In this document: positions 21,701-34,000 of the stretch, piece after piece
Layout: each line of letters starts with the position of its first letter
Numbering within the stretch: the stretch's first letter is position 1
Assembly: GCF_001659605.2 (NCBI RefSeq)
Contig: NW_025215483.1
Location: 1-64,000, forward strand
Length of the DNA stretch: 64,000 bases
Direction: 5' to 3'
DNA from: Manihot esculenta
Lineage: Eukaryota; Streptophyta; Magnoliopsida; Malpighiales; Euphorbiaceae
The notes under the pieces: model-generated
Told to the model about the DNA's origin: nothing
Database searches by the model: none
What the model saw: the letters and a program-made list of their open reading frames with translations, nothing else
Made by a program: the position numbers and the translations under genes

Positions 21701-23726
21701 AACCAGGAAGAATCAGAAATTTGTGTGGACCGACCAGTGCGAGGAGAGTTTTGAAGAGCTTAAGAAGAGGTTGACTTCAGCACCAGTTTTAGCTCTGCCA
21801 TCTAGTGATGCAGACTTTACAGTCTTTTGTGATGCGTCCCGTGTGGGACTGGGTTGTGTGCTTATGCAGAATGAGAGGGTGATTGCTTATGCTTCTAGGC
21901 AGCTAAAGAAGCATGAGTTGAATTACCCCACACATGACCTTGAGATGGCAGCAGTAATCTTTGCACTCAAGATGTGGAGGCATTACCTCTATGGGGTTAA
22001 ATGTGAGATCTTCACCGATCATAAAAGCCTGCAGTACATCCTGAGTCAAAGAGATTTGAATTTGAGACAGAGGAGATGGGTAGAGTTGCTGAGTGACTAT
22101 GATTGCAAGATTCAGTATCATCCGGGTAAGGCGAATGTTGTGGCAGACGCCCTAAGCCGGAAGTCACTAGGCAGTCTATCCCACATCACGGCAGAGAGAA
22201 GACCAGTGGTGAAGGAGTTTTACAAGCTCATTGAGGAAGGTCTACAGTTGGAGTTGTCTGGTACAGGTGCCTTGGTCGCTCAGATGAAAGTGACACCCGT
22301 GTTTCTGGAGCAGGTGGCTCAGAAACAGCATGAGGACCCAGAGTTAGTAAAGATTGCCAGGACTGTTCAGTCGGGCAAAGACAGCGAGTTCAGATTTGAC
22401 AATAAGGGGATCCTCCGCTATGGGAGTCGACTTTGTGTACCAGATAACATTGGGCTAAAAGGAGACATTATGAGAGAGGCTCATAATGCAAGATACAGCA
22501 TTCACCCTGGAGCCACCAAGATGTATCAAGATCTGAAGAAGGTTTATTGGTGGCCAGCTATGAAGAGAGAAGTGGCACAGTTTGTGTCAGCCTGCGAAGT
22601 TTGTCAGAGGGTGAAGCTGGAACATCAGAAGCCGGCTGGAATGCTTAACCCGCTACCTATTCCAGAGTGGAAATGGGAGAATATAGCTATGGATTTCGTA
22701 GTGGGGTTACCGGCGACATCCAACAGATTGGACTCCATATGGGTGATTGTGGACAGACTCACCAAATCTGCTCACTTTATCCCTGTCAGGAGTGGCTATT
22801 CTGTGGACAAGTTGGCGCAGGTGTACGTTGATGAGATAGTCAGACTGCATGGGGTTCCTGTTTCTATAGTGTCAGATAGAGGGCCCCAGTTCACCTCCAG
22901 ATTTTGGCGGAGTCTGCAGAATGCCATGGGTACTAGATTGGATTTCAGCACTGCCTTCCATCCACAGACAGACGGACAGTCAGAGAGGACCATCCAGACC
23001 ATAGAAGATATGCTGAGAATGTGTGTGCTGGACTTTGGCGATTCTTGGAGGCAGCATCTACCTTTGGTGGAGTTTGCCTACAATAACAGTCATCATGCTA
23101 GCATCGGGATGGCTCCATATGAAGCTTTATATGGAAGGAAGTGCAGGTCACCTGTTTGCTGGGAGGAAGTTGGAGAAAAGGCCTTGGCAGGGCCTGAACT
23201 AGTAGAGATCACCAGCAGGGTGGTACCCTTAATCAGAGAAAGAATTAAGACTGCTGCAAGCAGACAGAAGAGTTATGCAGACATCCGCATAAGACAAGTA
23301 GAGTTCCAGGAGGGGGATCTGGTATTGCTCAAGGTGTCTCCAATGAAAGGAGTGGTTCGGTTCGGGAAAAAGGGTAAACTGGCTCCGCGGTACATCGGAC
23401 CCTTCGAAGTCTTGCAAAAGATTGGGAATGTATCGTACAAGCTGGACTTACCTGCTTCTATGGCAAGAATCCACCCGGTTTTCCATGTTTCTATGTTGAG
23501 AAAGTTCGTGTCAGATCCGGGCAAGGTTCTTAGTGAGCCTGATGTGGAGATCCAAGAGGATCTCACCTATGTTGAGCAGCCAGTGCGGATTCTTGACACT
23601 CAGATCAGAAAGTTAAGAAACAAGGAAATCCCAATGGTGAAAGTCCTTTGGAACCACCACAATATTGAAGAATGCACTTGGGAGACACGGGAGTCTATGC
23701 TCCGGCAATATCCTCATCTCTTTTAA
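18732..23726 (+). CDS. gag-pol: E2 Gag-Pol polyprotein, 1664 aa, intact
   Basis: Same domain order as the E1 polyprotein, with one extra residue in the Pro-rich linker after the N-terminal region, so motif numbers shift by one. Zinc knuckle [14 protein letters not shown] (452-465) is preceded by the CX2CX3HX3C motif. Then come protease DPGAS (551-555), RT with FIDD (885-888), RNase H, integrase with D1321, D1382 and E1418 (DD35E), and a C-terminal chromodomain. No stop or frameshift. An in-frame ATG at 18699 would add 11 residues. I prefer 18732 because [10 protein letters not shown] is shared with E1 and 18699 lies upstream of the conserved acceptor. Products would act in a cytoplasmic virus-like particle and then in the nucleus. 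Functionality is inferred from motifs only. Confidence 0.97.
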   Translation: MRGTRRSARLTGVPPEDEGMSARPPTLPRAMSSRSNRDRVARDPRRSLDLGRSRSVRGTVKGGASEDMGDDMDVEQRRDGSLGVSMSEEGMGESQGGTQASGFVQPPHYPHFSQHPGYSMGGTSDYPSFTPYPTQMPYPPYYPPYSQYPMYPPQPYYPNPANPTSENVVPPPPPAEPAAPVAQPPRPSSASGSKVKMTDYMKLGAPQFETGNDPFVYLERVKAITDEIGADDSRAIQMAGFTLKCKKAREWFKNYVNPRVDNMTWEEFANEFAGWAFPDSSRELKMIEFEQLRQTDDMSVDEYTERFMELLPFAGQDLSTDQKKSRRYIMKLHPRYSSLVQSADRESFHAIVDMARRMEASAIIQGTVKQTVAQASGSKTPGGGKLDPSTLSAAASGSKRWGKPKGKKNKFWNKVKSSLGFGSGSSSGADNAVCARCGRPHKGVCRFGTNTCFRCGQEGHMARDCPRAAPMAQSQQTASGSVAQPAAPAMTQASGRGRGRGAASSSAGFRGEGPSAPARIFTMTQQEADASNTVVAGNLIIGCSDVYALMDPGASHSFIAPRAVERLGLMTYGLECPLWVSGPKCDPSVAESVCQCSPVFVEGRCMSADLVVLDLTDFDVILGMDWLSTHGATLDCRDKVVRFRGQDGSEVVFRGDRRGTPRGMISALQARRLLRRGCQGYLAHVRELNSQVREPASVPVVREFLDVFPDELPGLPPAREIEFEIELMPGTRPISIPPYRMAPAELKELKEQLQELVDKGFIRPSTSPWGAPVLFVRKKDGSLRLCIDYRQLNKATTKNKYPLPRIDDLFDQLAGAGCFSKIDLRSGYHQLRIREEDVPKTAFRTRYGHFEFLVMPFGLTNAPAAFMDLMNRVFSQYLDHFVIVFIDDILVYSRNAEEHAHHLRLVLQTLREHGLYAKFSKCEFWLRSISFLGHVVSENGIEVDPKKTETVANWPRPTSVTEIRSFLGLAGYYRRFVQDFSKIAAPLTRLTRKNQKFVWTDQCEESFEELKKRLTSAPVLALPSSDADFTVFCDASRVGLGCVLMQNERVIAYASRQLKKHELNYPTHDLEMAAVIFALKMWRHYLYGVKCEIFTDHKSLQYILSQRDLNLRQRRWVELLSDYDCKIQYHPGKANVVADALSRKSLGSLSHITAERRPVVKEFYKLIEEGLQLELSGTGALVAQMKVTPVFLEQVAQKQHEDPELVKIARTVQSGKDSEFRFDNKGILRYGSRLCVPDNIGLKGDIMREAHNARYSIHPGATKMYQDLKKVYWWPAMKREVAQFVSACEVCQRVKLEHQKPAGMLNPLPIPEWKWENIAMDFVVGLPATSNRLDSIWVIVDRLTKSAHFIPVRSGYSVDKLAQVYVDEIVRLHGVPVSIVSDRGPQFTSRFWRSLQNAMGTRLDFSTAFHPQTDGQSERTIQTIEDMLRMCVLDFGDSWRQHLPLVEFAYNNSHHASIGMAPYEALYGRKCRSPVCWEEVGEKALAGPELVEITSRVVPLIRERIKTAASRQKSYADIRIRQVEFQEGDLVLLKVSPMKGVVRFGKKGKLAPRYIGPFEVLQKIGNVSYKLDLPASMARIHPVFHVSMLRKFVSDPGKVLSEPDVEIQEDLTYVEQPVRILDTQIRKLRNKEIPMVKVLWNHHNIEECTWETRESMLRQYPHLF

Positions 23727-23787
23727 GGTTAGTCTCTATGTATTTTATGTGTAGGTTGTGTTGTATGCCTTGCATGTGTTAGTTGAG

Positions 23788-23824
23788 GAACATTCGGGGA
23801 CGAATGTTCTTAAGGGGGGGAGAA
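23788..23824 (+). promoter_or_regulatory. E2 hairpin and polypurine tract
   Basis: A perfect 9-bp inverted repeat GAACATTCG - GGGA - CGAATGTTC (23788-23809), then the polypurine tract AAGGGGGGGAGAA (23812-23824) abutting the 3' LTR. Identical arrangement to E1. The short segment from the gag-pol stop to here (23727-23787) has no other feature. Confidence 0.9.
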
Positions 23825-26109
23825 TGTAATACCCGGCTAGACTCCGGTATTGGAATTCCTACCGTCCGGTGGAATCTCGGATGTCGGAGACCTCTAGAAG
23901 GGTAGAATCATATTTTATGAAATGTTTTCATGTTTTTAATGGTTTTAAGTATTAAATAAAATGAGTTTTTGCATGAAAATAGCATTGGAGGAAAACCCAG
24001 GTTCGGCCGCCGAAAGTCAAGTTCGGCCGCCGAACATGCATGCGTTTTGGAGGCACGTTAGGCCCCCGAAAGCATGAGTGAGGGAAGTTCAGGTTCGGCC
24101 GCCGAACCTCATGTTCGGCCGCCGAACATGGCATGCATGCGGAGGCACATTCGGCCCCCGAACGTGGTCTGGCCAGCCACTATAAAAGGGTCCCTTAGCC
24201 GAAAACGGGCGAGCTTTTCCCCATTTTCGGCCAAGGTGAGCTTTCCGCCGTCCCTCACCCATTTTTGATGTTCTTCCTCTAAATCTTTCAAGATTTTCAC
24301 TTGTTTTTACTTGGTTTTGAAGATTTAAGCTTTTGAAACAAGTTTTGGAGCTTTGGGAACTCAGGAGCTCATTTTCGAGGATCTCCAAGTTTAGGTCGTC
24401 TCCCTCTCGATCTCCAAGAGGTAAGGGCCGATCTTAAGCTCCTTATGTGTTTTAAATAAGTTTTATGCAAGATCTATGGGTACAAATGCATGTTAGGTTA
24501 TATGTTGAGTTCATGGGTTATATTGATGATTTGGGCAATGTATGTTGATTTTTGTGTGTTTGAAGTGTTGTAGTTGGGGTATATGATAGTTTGAGACCCC
24601 TAGGTGTAATGTATGTGTGGTATGCATGTTGTAGAACGAAGTTATGCATGATTTAAGGTTTGGAGGCAAAATGTGCAAAGGGAGCCAAGTTTCTGCCCTT
24701 GGCAGAAACCAGGTTCGGTAGCCGAAGGCACTTTCGGCCGCCGAACATGGCTGGGAAGGCAGCCCTTCGGCTGCCGAAGTTGCCCCCGAAAGAGAGACTT
24801 TCGTCTCTGTCGGGCAGTTTCGGCCGCCGAAAGTGCCGCCGAACATGCATGAGTTTCGTCTCTGTCTGGGAGTTTCGGCCGCCGAAGGCGCCGCCGAACC
24901 TGCATGACTTTCGGCTCTGGAAGGACTTTCGGCCGCCGAACCTGCCGCCGAAAGTGCCCTGTTCAGCCATTTCTTGCATGTTTTTATGTGATATTTTCAG
25001 GATGTTTTAGGGGGTTATTGGGGAATATTTTAGAGTTATGTTCAGGTATGTTTGGTCCCTCACTTGAGTCCACCTGTGTAGGTTCGGACCCGAGGAACCG
25101 AGGACCCCAGCAGTGAGTTCAGCTGCTTCGGTATTGTCAGAGTCAGCCAGAGGTGAGTAGGACTAAACTTAATCTTTTAAAATTAAATGTTTTATCATGT
25201 TTCATGCATCATGATTATGCAATAGGATGATTGCATTAGTTTCACGAATATGTCGCATTGCATCTATGGTTGTTGATGTGGGTGAATGTTGGATGACCCA
25301 TTTAGTCCAAGACAGGAAGACCAGGACCCCATTCTACGGCCTTGCACAGAGTAAGGAAAGACCAGGACCCCATTCTACGGCCTGGCACGATAGTGGACTC
25401 GAAGACCAGGAGCCCAGAGGAGGCCCTGGGATAATGGTAAGTAATGTATGTATGACAGGAAGACCAGGACCCCATGCTACGGCCTGGCACAGAGTTAACT
25501 TGGACTATTTGGTGACAAGTTCACCCAACCCTTATGTGAATTGTTTGTGTTATGATGCATTTCATAGAGCATAGTGTTAATGTGTTTTAATAGCTCTACT
25601 CACTGGGCTTTTAGCTCACCCCTCTCCCTTTTCCCCCAGGCTTACAGGTACAGGATATAGTACGGGAGTCCGGATAGAGTAAAGAAGTTGTGCCTATGTA
25701 ATAGCTAGCAATGGACATGATCAAATTGTAATGTAAAAGTACAGTATAGTTATGTAATGAGTTTTATGGATGTTAGTGTGTGCTTGACCATAGATTGTTG
25801 TATCCCTTTTAAACATGATCTTAGAGATTTATATGATGTTTATGTATACCAACTCAACAGATGTTATGTGGCTCATTGGGGGCACAGATGAGATCCCACA
25901 GAGGGATCAAAGTTATGTTCATATTTATGCACAGGTTGAGTTTGGTTGATGTTTATAGAAAGAAAAGTTTTAATTTTTATGCATGTTGTTGATCATGTAT
26001 GGGATTATACAGGTTTACAGGTTTTATGTCAGGCTTGCTACGGGTCCCGGCGGCCTTAAGTCGACCCGGATCCTAGCGCCGGTAGCGGTCCGATTTTCGG
26101 GGCGTTACA
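23825..26109 (+). repeat. E2 3' LTR
   Basis: A 2285-bp direct repeat of 16174-18458 with about 20 substitutions by eye and no length change. It carries the same palindrome pairs, TATA box (24181-24188), donor-like and acceptor-like sites and internal repeats. Confidence 0.95.
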
Positions 26110-26114
26110 CCCGA
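26110..26114. repeat. target-site duplication of E2, right copy (CCCGA)
   Basis: Matches 16169-16173; the satellite continues with TTTCGGACTAACAG in register. Confidence 0.93.
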
Positions 26115-29100
26115 TTTCGGACTAACAGCTTCCATCCTAAAAACCACCAAGTCTATCAACCATGTTACATCCGGCGCCCGATTTGGGACTGACAGCTTCC
26201 ATCCCAAAAACTGCCAAGTCTATCACCTTTGTTACAACCGGTGCCCGATTTCAGACTAAGAGCTTCCATCCCCAAAACTGCCAAGTCTATCACCCATGTT
26301 ACATTTGGTGCCCGATTTCGAACTTACAGCTTCCATCCCAAAAACTGCCAAGACTATCAGCCATGTTAAATCCGGTGCCCGTTTTGGGACTAACAGCTTC
26401 CATCCCAAAAACTGCCAAGTCTATCACCCATGTTACATACGGTGGCCGATTTCCGACTAACAGCTTCCATCCCAAAAACTGCCAAGTCTATCACCCATAT
26501 TACATCCGCTGCCCGATTTTGCACTAACAGCTTCAATCCCAAAAACTGCCAAGTCTATCACGGTGCCCGATTTCAGACTAAGAGCTTCCATCCCCAAACT
26601 GCCAAGTCTATCACCCATGTTACATCTGGTGTCTGATTTTGGACTAACAGCTTCCATTCCAAAAACTGCCAAGACTATCACCCATGTTACATCTGGTGCC
26701 CGATTTGGGACTAACAGCTTCCATTACAAAATCTGCCAAGTCTATCACCCATGTTACATCCGGTGCCCGATTTCGGCATAATAACTTCCATCCCAAAAAC
26801 TGCCAATTCTATCACCCATTTTACATCCGGTGCCCGATTTCCGACTAACAGCTTCCATCCCACAAACTGCCAAGTCTATCACCCATGTTACATCCGGTGC
26901 CCGATTTCGGACTAACATCTTCCATCCCAAAAAATGCCAAGTCTATCACCCAAGTTACATACGGTGGCCGATTTCGGACTAACAGCTTCCATCCCAAAAA
27001 CTGCCAAGTCTATCACCCATATTACATCCGCTGCCCGATTTTGCACTAACAACTTCCATCCCAAAAACTGCCAAGTCTATCACCCTTGTTACAACCGGTG
27101 CCCGATTTCAGACTTAGAGCTTCCATCCCCAAAACTGCCAACACTATCACCCATGTTACATCCGCTGCCCGATTTTGGACTAACAGCTTCCATTCCAAAA
27201 ACTGCCAAGTGTATCACCCATGTTACATCCAGCGCCTGATTTCGGACTAACAGCGTCCATCCCAAAAACTGCCAAGTCTATCACCCATGTTACATCTGGT
27301 GCCCGATTTCGGACTAACAGCATCCATCCTAAAAACTGCCAAGTCTATCACCCATGTTACATCCGGTGCCCGATTTGGGACTAACAGCTTCCATCCCAAA
27401 AACTTCCAAGTCTATCACCCATGTTACATCCGGTGCCCGATTTCGGCATAATAGCTTCCATCCCAAAAACTGCCAAGTCTATCACCCATATTACATCCGC
27501 TGCCCGATTTTGCACTAACAACTTCCATCCCAAAAACTGCCAAGTCTATCACCCTTGTTACAACCGGTGCCCGATTTCAGACTTAGAACTTCCATCCCCA
27601 AAACTGCCAAGACTATCACCCATGTTACATCCGCTGCCCGATTTTGGACTAACAGCTTCCATCCCAAAAACTGCCAAGTGTATCACCCATGTTACATCCA
27701 GCGCCTGATTTCGGACTAACAGCTTCCATCCCAAAAACTGCCAAGTCTATCACCCATGTTACATCTGGTGCCCGATTTCGGACTAACAGCATCCATCCTA
27801 AAAACTGCCAAGTCTATCACCCATGTTACATCCGGTGCCCGATTTGGGACTAACAGCTTCCATCCCAAAAACTGCCAAGTCTATCACCCATGTTACATCC
27901 GGTGCCCGATTTCGGCATAATAGCTTCCATCCCAAAAACTGCCAAGTCTATCACCCATTTTACATCCGGTGCCCGATTTCCGACTAACAGCTTCCATCCC
28001 ACAAACTGCCAAGTCTATCACCCATGTTACATCCGGTGCCCGATTTCGGACTAACAGCTTCCATCCCAAAAACTGCCTAGTCTATCACCCATGTTATATC
28101 CGGTGCCTGATTTCGGACTGACAGCTTCCATAACAAAAACTGCCAAGTCTATCACCCGTGTTACATCCGGTGCCCGATTTGGGACTAACAGCTTCCATCC
28201 CAAAAACTGCCAAGTCTATCACCCATGTTAAATACGGTGCCTGATTTCGGACTAACAGCTTCCATCCCAAAAACCGCAAAGTCTATCACCCATTTGTGAT
28301 CCGGTGCCCGATTTGGGACAAACAGCTTCCACCCCCAAAACTGCCAAGTCTATCACCCAAGTTAAATACGGTGCCCGATTTCGGACTAACAGCTTCCATC
28401 CCAAAAACCGCAAAGTCTATCACCCATGTTTCATCCGGTGCCCGATTTGGGACTAACAGCTTCCATCCCAAAAACTGCCAAGTCTATCACCCACGTTACA
28501 TCCGGTGCCCGATTTCGGACTAACAGCTTCCATCCCAAAAACTGCCAAGTCTATCACCCATGTTACATCCGGTGCCCGATTTTGGACTAACAGCTTCCAT
28601 CCCAAAAACTGCCAAGTCTATCACCCATGTTACATCCGGTGCCCGATTTCGGACTAACAGCTTCCATCCCAAAAACTGCCAAGTCTATCACCCATGTTAC
28701 ATCCGGTGCCCGATTTCGGACTAACAGCTTCCATCCCAAAAACTGCCAAGTCTATCACCCATGTTACATCCGGTGCCCGATTTCGGACTAACAGCTTCCA
28801 TCCCAAAAACTGCCAAGTCTATCACCCATGTTACATCCGGTGCCCGATTTGGACTAACAGCTTCCATCCCAAAAACTGCCAAGTCTATCACCCATGTTAC
28901 ATCCGGTGCCCGATTTCGGACTAACAGCTTCCATCCCAAAAACTGCCAAGTCTATCACCCATGTTACATCCGGTGCCCGATTTCGGACTAACAGCTTCCA
29001 TCCCAAAAACTGCCAAGTCTATCACCCATGTTACATCCGGTGCCCGATTTCGGACTAACAGCTTCCATCCCAAAAACTGCCAAGTCTATCACCCATGTTA

Positions 29101-30066
29101 CATCCGGTGCCCGATTTCGCACTAACAGCTTCCATCCCCAAAACTGCCAAGTCTATCACCCATGTTACATCTGGTGCCCGATTTGGAACTTACAGCTTCC
29201 ATCCCAAAAACTGCCAAGACTATCAGCCATGTTACATCTGGTGCCCGTTTTGGGACTAACAGCTTCCATCCCAAAAACTGCCAAGTCTATCACCCATGTT
29301 ACATACGGTGGCCGATTTCCGACTAACAGCTTCCATCCCAAAAACTGCCAAGTCTATCACCCATATTACATCCGCTGCCCGATTTTGCACTAACAGCTTC
29401 AATCCCAAAAACTGCCAAGTCTATCACGGTGCCCGATTTCAGACTAAGAGCTTCCATCCCCAAACTGCCAAGTCTATCACCCATGTTACATCTGGTGCCT
29501 GATTTCGGACTAACAGCTTCCATTCCAAAAACTGCCAAGACTATCACCCATGTTACATCTGGTGCCCGATTTGGGACTAACAGCTTCCATTCCAAAAACT
29601 GCCAAGTCTATCACCCATGTTACATCCGGTGCCCGATTTCGGCATAATAGCTTCCATCCCAAAAACTGCCAAGTCTATCACCCATTTTACATCCGGTGCC
29701 CGATTTCCGACTAACAGCTTCCATCCCACAAACTGCCAAGTCTATCACCCATGTTACATCCGGTGCCCGATTTCGGACTAACAGCTTCCATCCCAAAAAA
29801 TGCCAAGTCTATCACCCATGTTACATACGGTGGCCGATTTCGGACTAACAGCTTCCATCCCAAAAACTGCCAAGTCTATCACCCATATTACATCCGCTGC
29901 CCGATTTTGCACTAACAACTTCCATCCCAAAAACTGCCAAGTCTATCACCCTTGTTACAACCGGTGCCCGATTTCAGACTTAGAGCTTCCATCCCCAAAA
30001 CTGCCAAGACTATCACCCATGTTACATCCGCTGCCCGATTTTGGACTAACAGCTTCCATCCCAAAA
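26110..30066. repeat. 67-bp satellite array, diverged block C
   Basis: About 59 monomers. The first part continues the copy of block A interrupted by E2, colinear from about position 580 onward. A 7-monomer higher-order repeat shows between 27319 and 27788 (469 bp between identical AGCATCCATCC variants). About 28520-29110 is near consensus. From about 29110 a further copy of the block-A segment begins (the GAACTTACAG variant), 2866 bp after its counterpart near 26301. It is cut by the gap. Confidence 0.96.
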
Positions 30067-31066
30067 NNNNNNNNNNNNNNNNNNNNNNNNNNNNNNNNNN
30101 NNNNNNNNNNNNNNNNNNNNNNNNNNNNNNNNNNNNNNNNNNNNNNNNNNNNNNNNNNNNNNNNNNNNNNNNNNNNNNNNNNNNNNNNNNNNNNNNNNNN
30201 NNNNNNNNNNNNNNNNNNNNNNNNNNNNNNNNNNNNNNNNNNNNNNNNNNNNNNNNNNNNNNNNNNNNNNNNNNNNNNNNNNNNNNNNNNNNNNNNNNNN
30301 NNNNNNNNNNNNNNNNNNNNNNNNNNNNNNNNNNNNNNNNNNNNNNNNNNNNNNNNNNNNNNNNNNNNNNNNNNNNNNNNNNNNNNNNNNNNNNNNNNNN
30401 NNNNNNNNNNNNNNNNNNNNNNNNNNNNNNNNNNNNNNNNNNNNNNNNNNNNNNNNNNNNNNNNNNNNNNNNNNNNNNNNNNNNNNNNNNNNNNNNNNNN
30501 NNNNNNNNNNNNNNNNNNNNNNNNNNNNNNNNNNNNNNNNNNNNNNNNNNNNNNNNNNNNNNNNNNNNNNNNNNNNNNNNNNNNNNNNNNNNNNNNNNNN
30601 NNNNNNNNNNNNNNNNNNNNNNNNNNNNNNNNNNNNNNNNNNNNNNNNNNNNNNNNNNNNNNNNNNNNNNNNNNNNNNNNNNNNNNNNNNNNNNNNNNNN
30701 NNNNNNNNNNNNNNNNNNNNNNNNNNNNNNNNNNNNNNNNNNNNNNNNNNNNNNNNNNNNNNNNNNNNNNNNNNNNNNNNNNNNNNNNNNNNNNNNNNNN
30801 NNNNNNNNNNNNNNNNNNNNNNNNNNNNNNNNNNNNNNNNNNNNNNNNNNNNNNNNNNNNNNNNNNNNNNNNNNNNNNNNNNNNNNNNNNNNNNNNNNNN
30901 NNNNNNNNNNNNNNNNNNNNNNNNNNNNNNNNNNNNNNNNNNNNNNNNNNNNNNNNNNNNNNNNNNNNNNNNNNNNNNNNNNNNNNNNNNNNNNNNNNNN
31001 NNNNNNNNNNNNNNNNNNNNNNNNNNNNNNNNNNNNNNNNNNNNNNNNNNNNNNNNNNNNNNNNNN
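30067..31066. other. assembly gap, exactly 1000 N
   Basis: A round-number run of N with satellite on both sides. It is likely a placeholder of unknown true size. The first bases after it (GTTTACATGTTCGGACCTAAC) form an unusual, disturbed monomer. Confidence 0.99.
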
Positions 31067-34000
31067 GTTTACATGTTCGGACCTAACAGCTTCCATCCCA
31101 AAAACTGCCAAGTCTATCACCCATGTTACATCGGTGCCCGATTTCGAACTAACAGCTTCCATCCCAAAACTTCCAAGTCTATCACCCATGTTACATCGGT
31201 GCCCGATTTGGGACTAATAGCTTCCATCCCAAAACTCCAAGTCTATCACCCATGTTACATCCGGTGCCCGATTTCGGACTAACAGCTTCCATCCCAAAAA
31301 CTGCCAAGTCTATCACCCATGTTACATCCGGTGCCCGATTTCGGACTAACAGCTTCCATCCCAAAAACTGCCAAGTCTATCACCCATGTTACATCCGGTG
31401 CCCGATTTCGGACTAACAGCTTCCATCCCAAAAACTTCCAAGTCTATCACCCATGTTACATCCGGTGCCCGATTTCGGACTAACAGCTTCCATCCCAAAA
31501 ACTGCCAAGTCTATCACCCATGTTACATCCGGTGCCCGATTTCGGACTAACAGCTTCCATCCCAAAAACTGCCAAGTCTATCACCCATGTTACATCCGGT
31601 GCCCGATTTCGGCCTAATAGCTTCCATCCCAAAAACTGCCAAGTCTATCACCCATGTTACATCCGGTGCCCGATTTCGGACTAATAGCTTCCATCCCAAA
31701 AACTGCCAAGTCTATCACCCATGTTACATCCGGTGCCCGATTTCGGCCTAATAGCTTCCATCCCAAAAACTGCCAAGTCTATCACCCATGTTACATCCGG
31801 TGCCCGATTTCGGCCTAATAGCTTCCATCCCAAAAACTGCCAAGTCTATCACCCATGTTACATCCGGTGCCCGATTTCGGACTAACAGCTTCCATCCCAA
31901 AACTGCCAAGTCTATCACCCATGTTACATCCGGTGCCCGATTTCGGACTAATAGCTTCCATCCCAAAAACTGCCAAGTCTATCACCCATGTTACATCCGG
32001 TGCCCGATTTCGGACTAATAGCTTCCATCCCAAAAACTGCCAAGTCTATCACCCATGTTACATCCGGTGCCCGATTTCGGCCTAATAGCTTCCATCCCAA
32101 AAACTGCCAAGTCTATCACCCATGTTACATCCGGTGCCCGATTTCGGACTAACAGCTTCCATCCCAAAAACTGCCAAGTCTATCACCCATGTTACATCCG
32201 GTGCCCGATTTCGGCCTAATAGCTTCCATCCCAAAAACTGCCAAGTCTATCACCCATGTTACATCCGGTGCCCGATTTCGGACTAATAGCTTCCATCCCA
32301 AAAACTGCCAAGTCTATCACCCATGTTACATCCGGTGCCCGATTTCGGACTAATAGCTTCCATCCCAAAAACTGCCAAGTCTATCACCCATGTTACATCC
32401 GGTGCCCGATTTCGGCCTAACAGCTTCCATCCCAAAAACTGCCAAGTCTATCACCCATGTTACATCCGGTGCCCGATTTCGGCCTAATAGCTTCCATCCC
32501 AAAAACTGCCAAGTCTATCACCCATGTTACATCCGGTGCCCGATTTCGGACTAACAACTTCCATCCCAAAAACTGCCAAGTCTATCACCCATGTTACATC
32601 CGGTGCCCGATTTCGGACTAACAGCTTCCATCCCAAAACTGCCAAGTCTATCACCCATGTTACATCCGGTGCCCGATTTCGGACTAACAGCTTCCATCCC
32701 AAAAACTGCCAAGTCTATCACCCATGTTACATCCGGTGCCCGATTTCGACTAACAGCTTCCATCCCAAAAACTGCCAAGTCTATCACCCATGTTACATCC
32801 GGTGCCCGATTTCGGACTAATAGCTTCCATCCCAAAAACTGCCAAGTCTATCACCCATGTTACATCCGGTGCCCGATTTCGGACTAATAGCTTCCATCCC
32901 AAAAACTGCCAAGTCTATCACCCATGTTACATCCGGTGCCCGATTTCGGCTAATAGCTTCCATCCCAAAAACTGCCAAGTCTATCACCCATGTTACATCC
33001 GGTGCCCGATTTCGGCCTAATAGCTTCCATCCCAAAAACTGCCAAGTCTATCACCCATGTTACATCCGGTGCCCGATTTCGGCCTAATAGCTTCCATCCC
33101 AAAAACTGCCAAGTCTATCACCCATGTTACATCCGGTGCCCGATTTCGGCCTAATAGCTTCCATCCCAAAAACTGCCAAGTCTATCACCCATGTTACATC
33201 CGGTGCCCGATTTCGGCCTAATAGCTTCCATCCCAAAAACTGCCAAGTCTATCACCCATGTTACATCCGGTGCCCGATTTCGGCCTAATAGCTTCCATCC
33301 CAAAAACTGCCAAGTCTATCACCCATGTTACATCCGGTGCCCGATTTCGGCCTAATAGCTTCCATCCCAAAAACTGCCAAGTCTATCACCCATGTTACAT
33401 CCGGTGCCCGATTTCGGCCTAATAGCTTCCATCCCAAAAACTGCCAAGTCTATCACCCATGTTACATCCGGTGCCCGATTTCGGCCTAATAGCTTCCATC
33501 CCAAAAACTGCCAAGTCTATCACCCATGTTACATCCGGTGCCCGATTTCGGCCTAATAGCTTCCATCCCAAAAACTGCCAAGTCTATCACCCATGTTACA
33601 TCCGGTGCCCGATTTCGGCCTAATAGCTTCCATCCCAAAAACTGCCAAGTCTATCACCCATGTTACATCCGGTGCCCGATTTCGTCCTAATAGCTTCCAT
33701 CCCAAAAACTGCCAAGTCTATCACCCATGTTACATCCGGTGCCCGATTTCGGCCTAATAGCTTCCATCCCAAAAACTGCCAAGTCTATCACCCATGTTAC
33801 ATCCGGTGCCCGATTTCGGCCTAATAGCTTCCATCCCAAAAACTGCCAAGTCTATCACCCATGTTACATCCGGTGCCCGATTTCGGCCTAATAGCTTCCA
33901 TCCCAAAAACTGCCAAGTCTATCACCCATGTTACATCCGGTGCCCGATTTCGGCCTAATAGCTTCCATCCCAAAAACTGCCAAGTCTATCACCCATGTTA

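Larger units (their letters stand above)
16174..26109 (+). mobile_element. E2: complete Ty3/gypsy chromovirus LTR retrotransposon (Tekay/Del-like)
   Basis: A 9936-bp element with 2285-bp LTRs (16174-18458 and 23825-26109), TG...CA ends, a 5-bp duplication (CCCGA), a PBS, an intact gag-pol frame and a polypurine tract. It is a close relative of E1 but a distinct subfamily: the LTRs differ in length and in internal stretches, while the polyprotein is nearly colinear. The LTR pair differs at about 20 positions by eye (about 0.9 percent). These are mostly C/T and G/A changes, with a cluster near 17226-17262 against 24877-24913. E2 is therefore clearly older than E1, on the order of a few hundred thousand years at rates near 1e-8, yet its reading frame remains open. 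Confidence 0.96.

Noticed and set aside
4830..26109. E1 and E2 as one large inverted-repeat structure
   Set aside because: They are oppositely oriented relatives, but each has its own LTR pair and its own target-site duplication, so they are independent insertions.
26085..26130. Origin of the satellite from an LTR end, because CCGATTTTCGG (LTR) resembles CCGATTTCGG (monomer)
   Set aside because: The match is only about 10 bp, with no further similarity on either side; chance is sufficient.
29800..31217. Long open frames running through the N gaps (also 60942-62304)
   Set aside because: Their length comes from undetermined bases; only short satellite or LTR sequence is translated at the ends.
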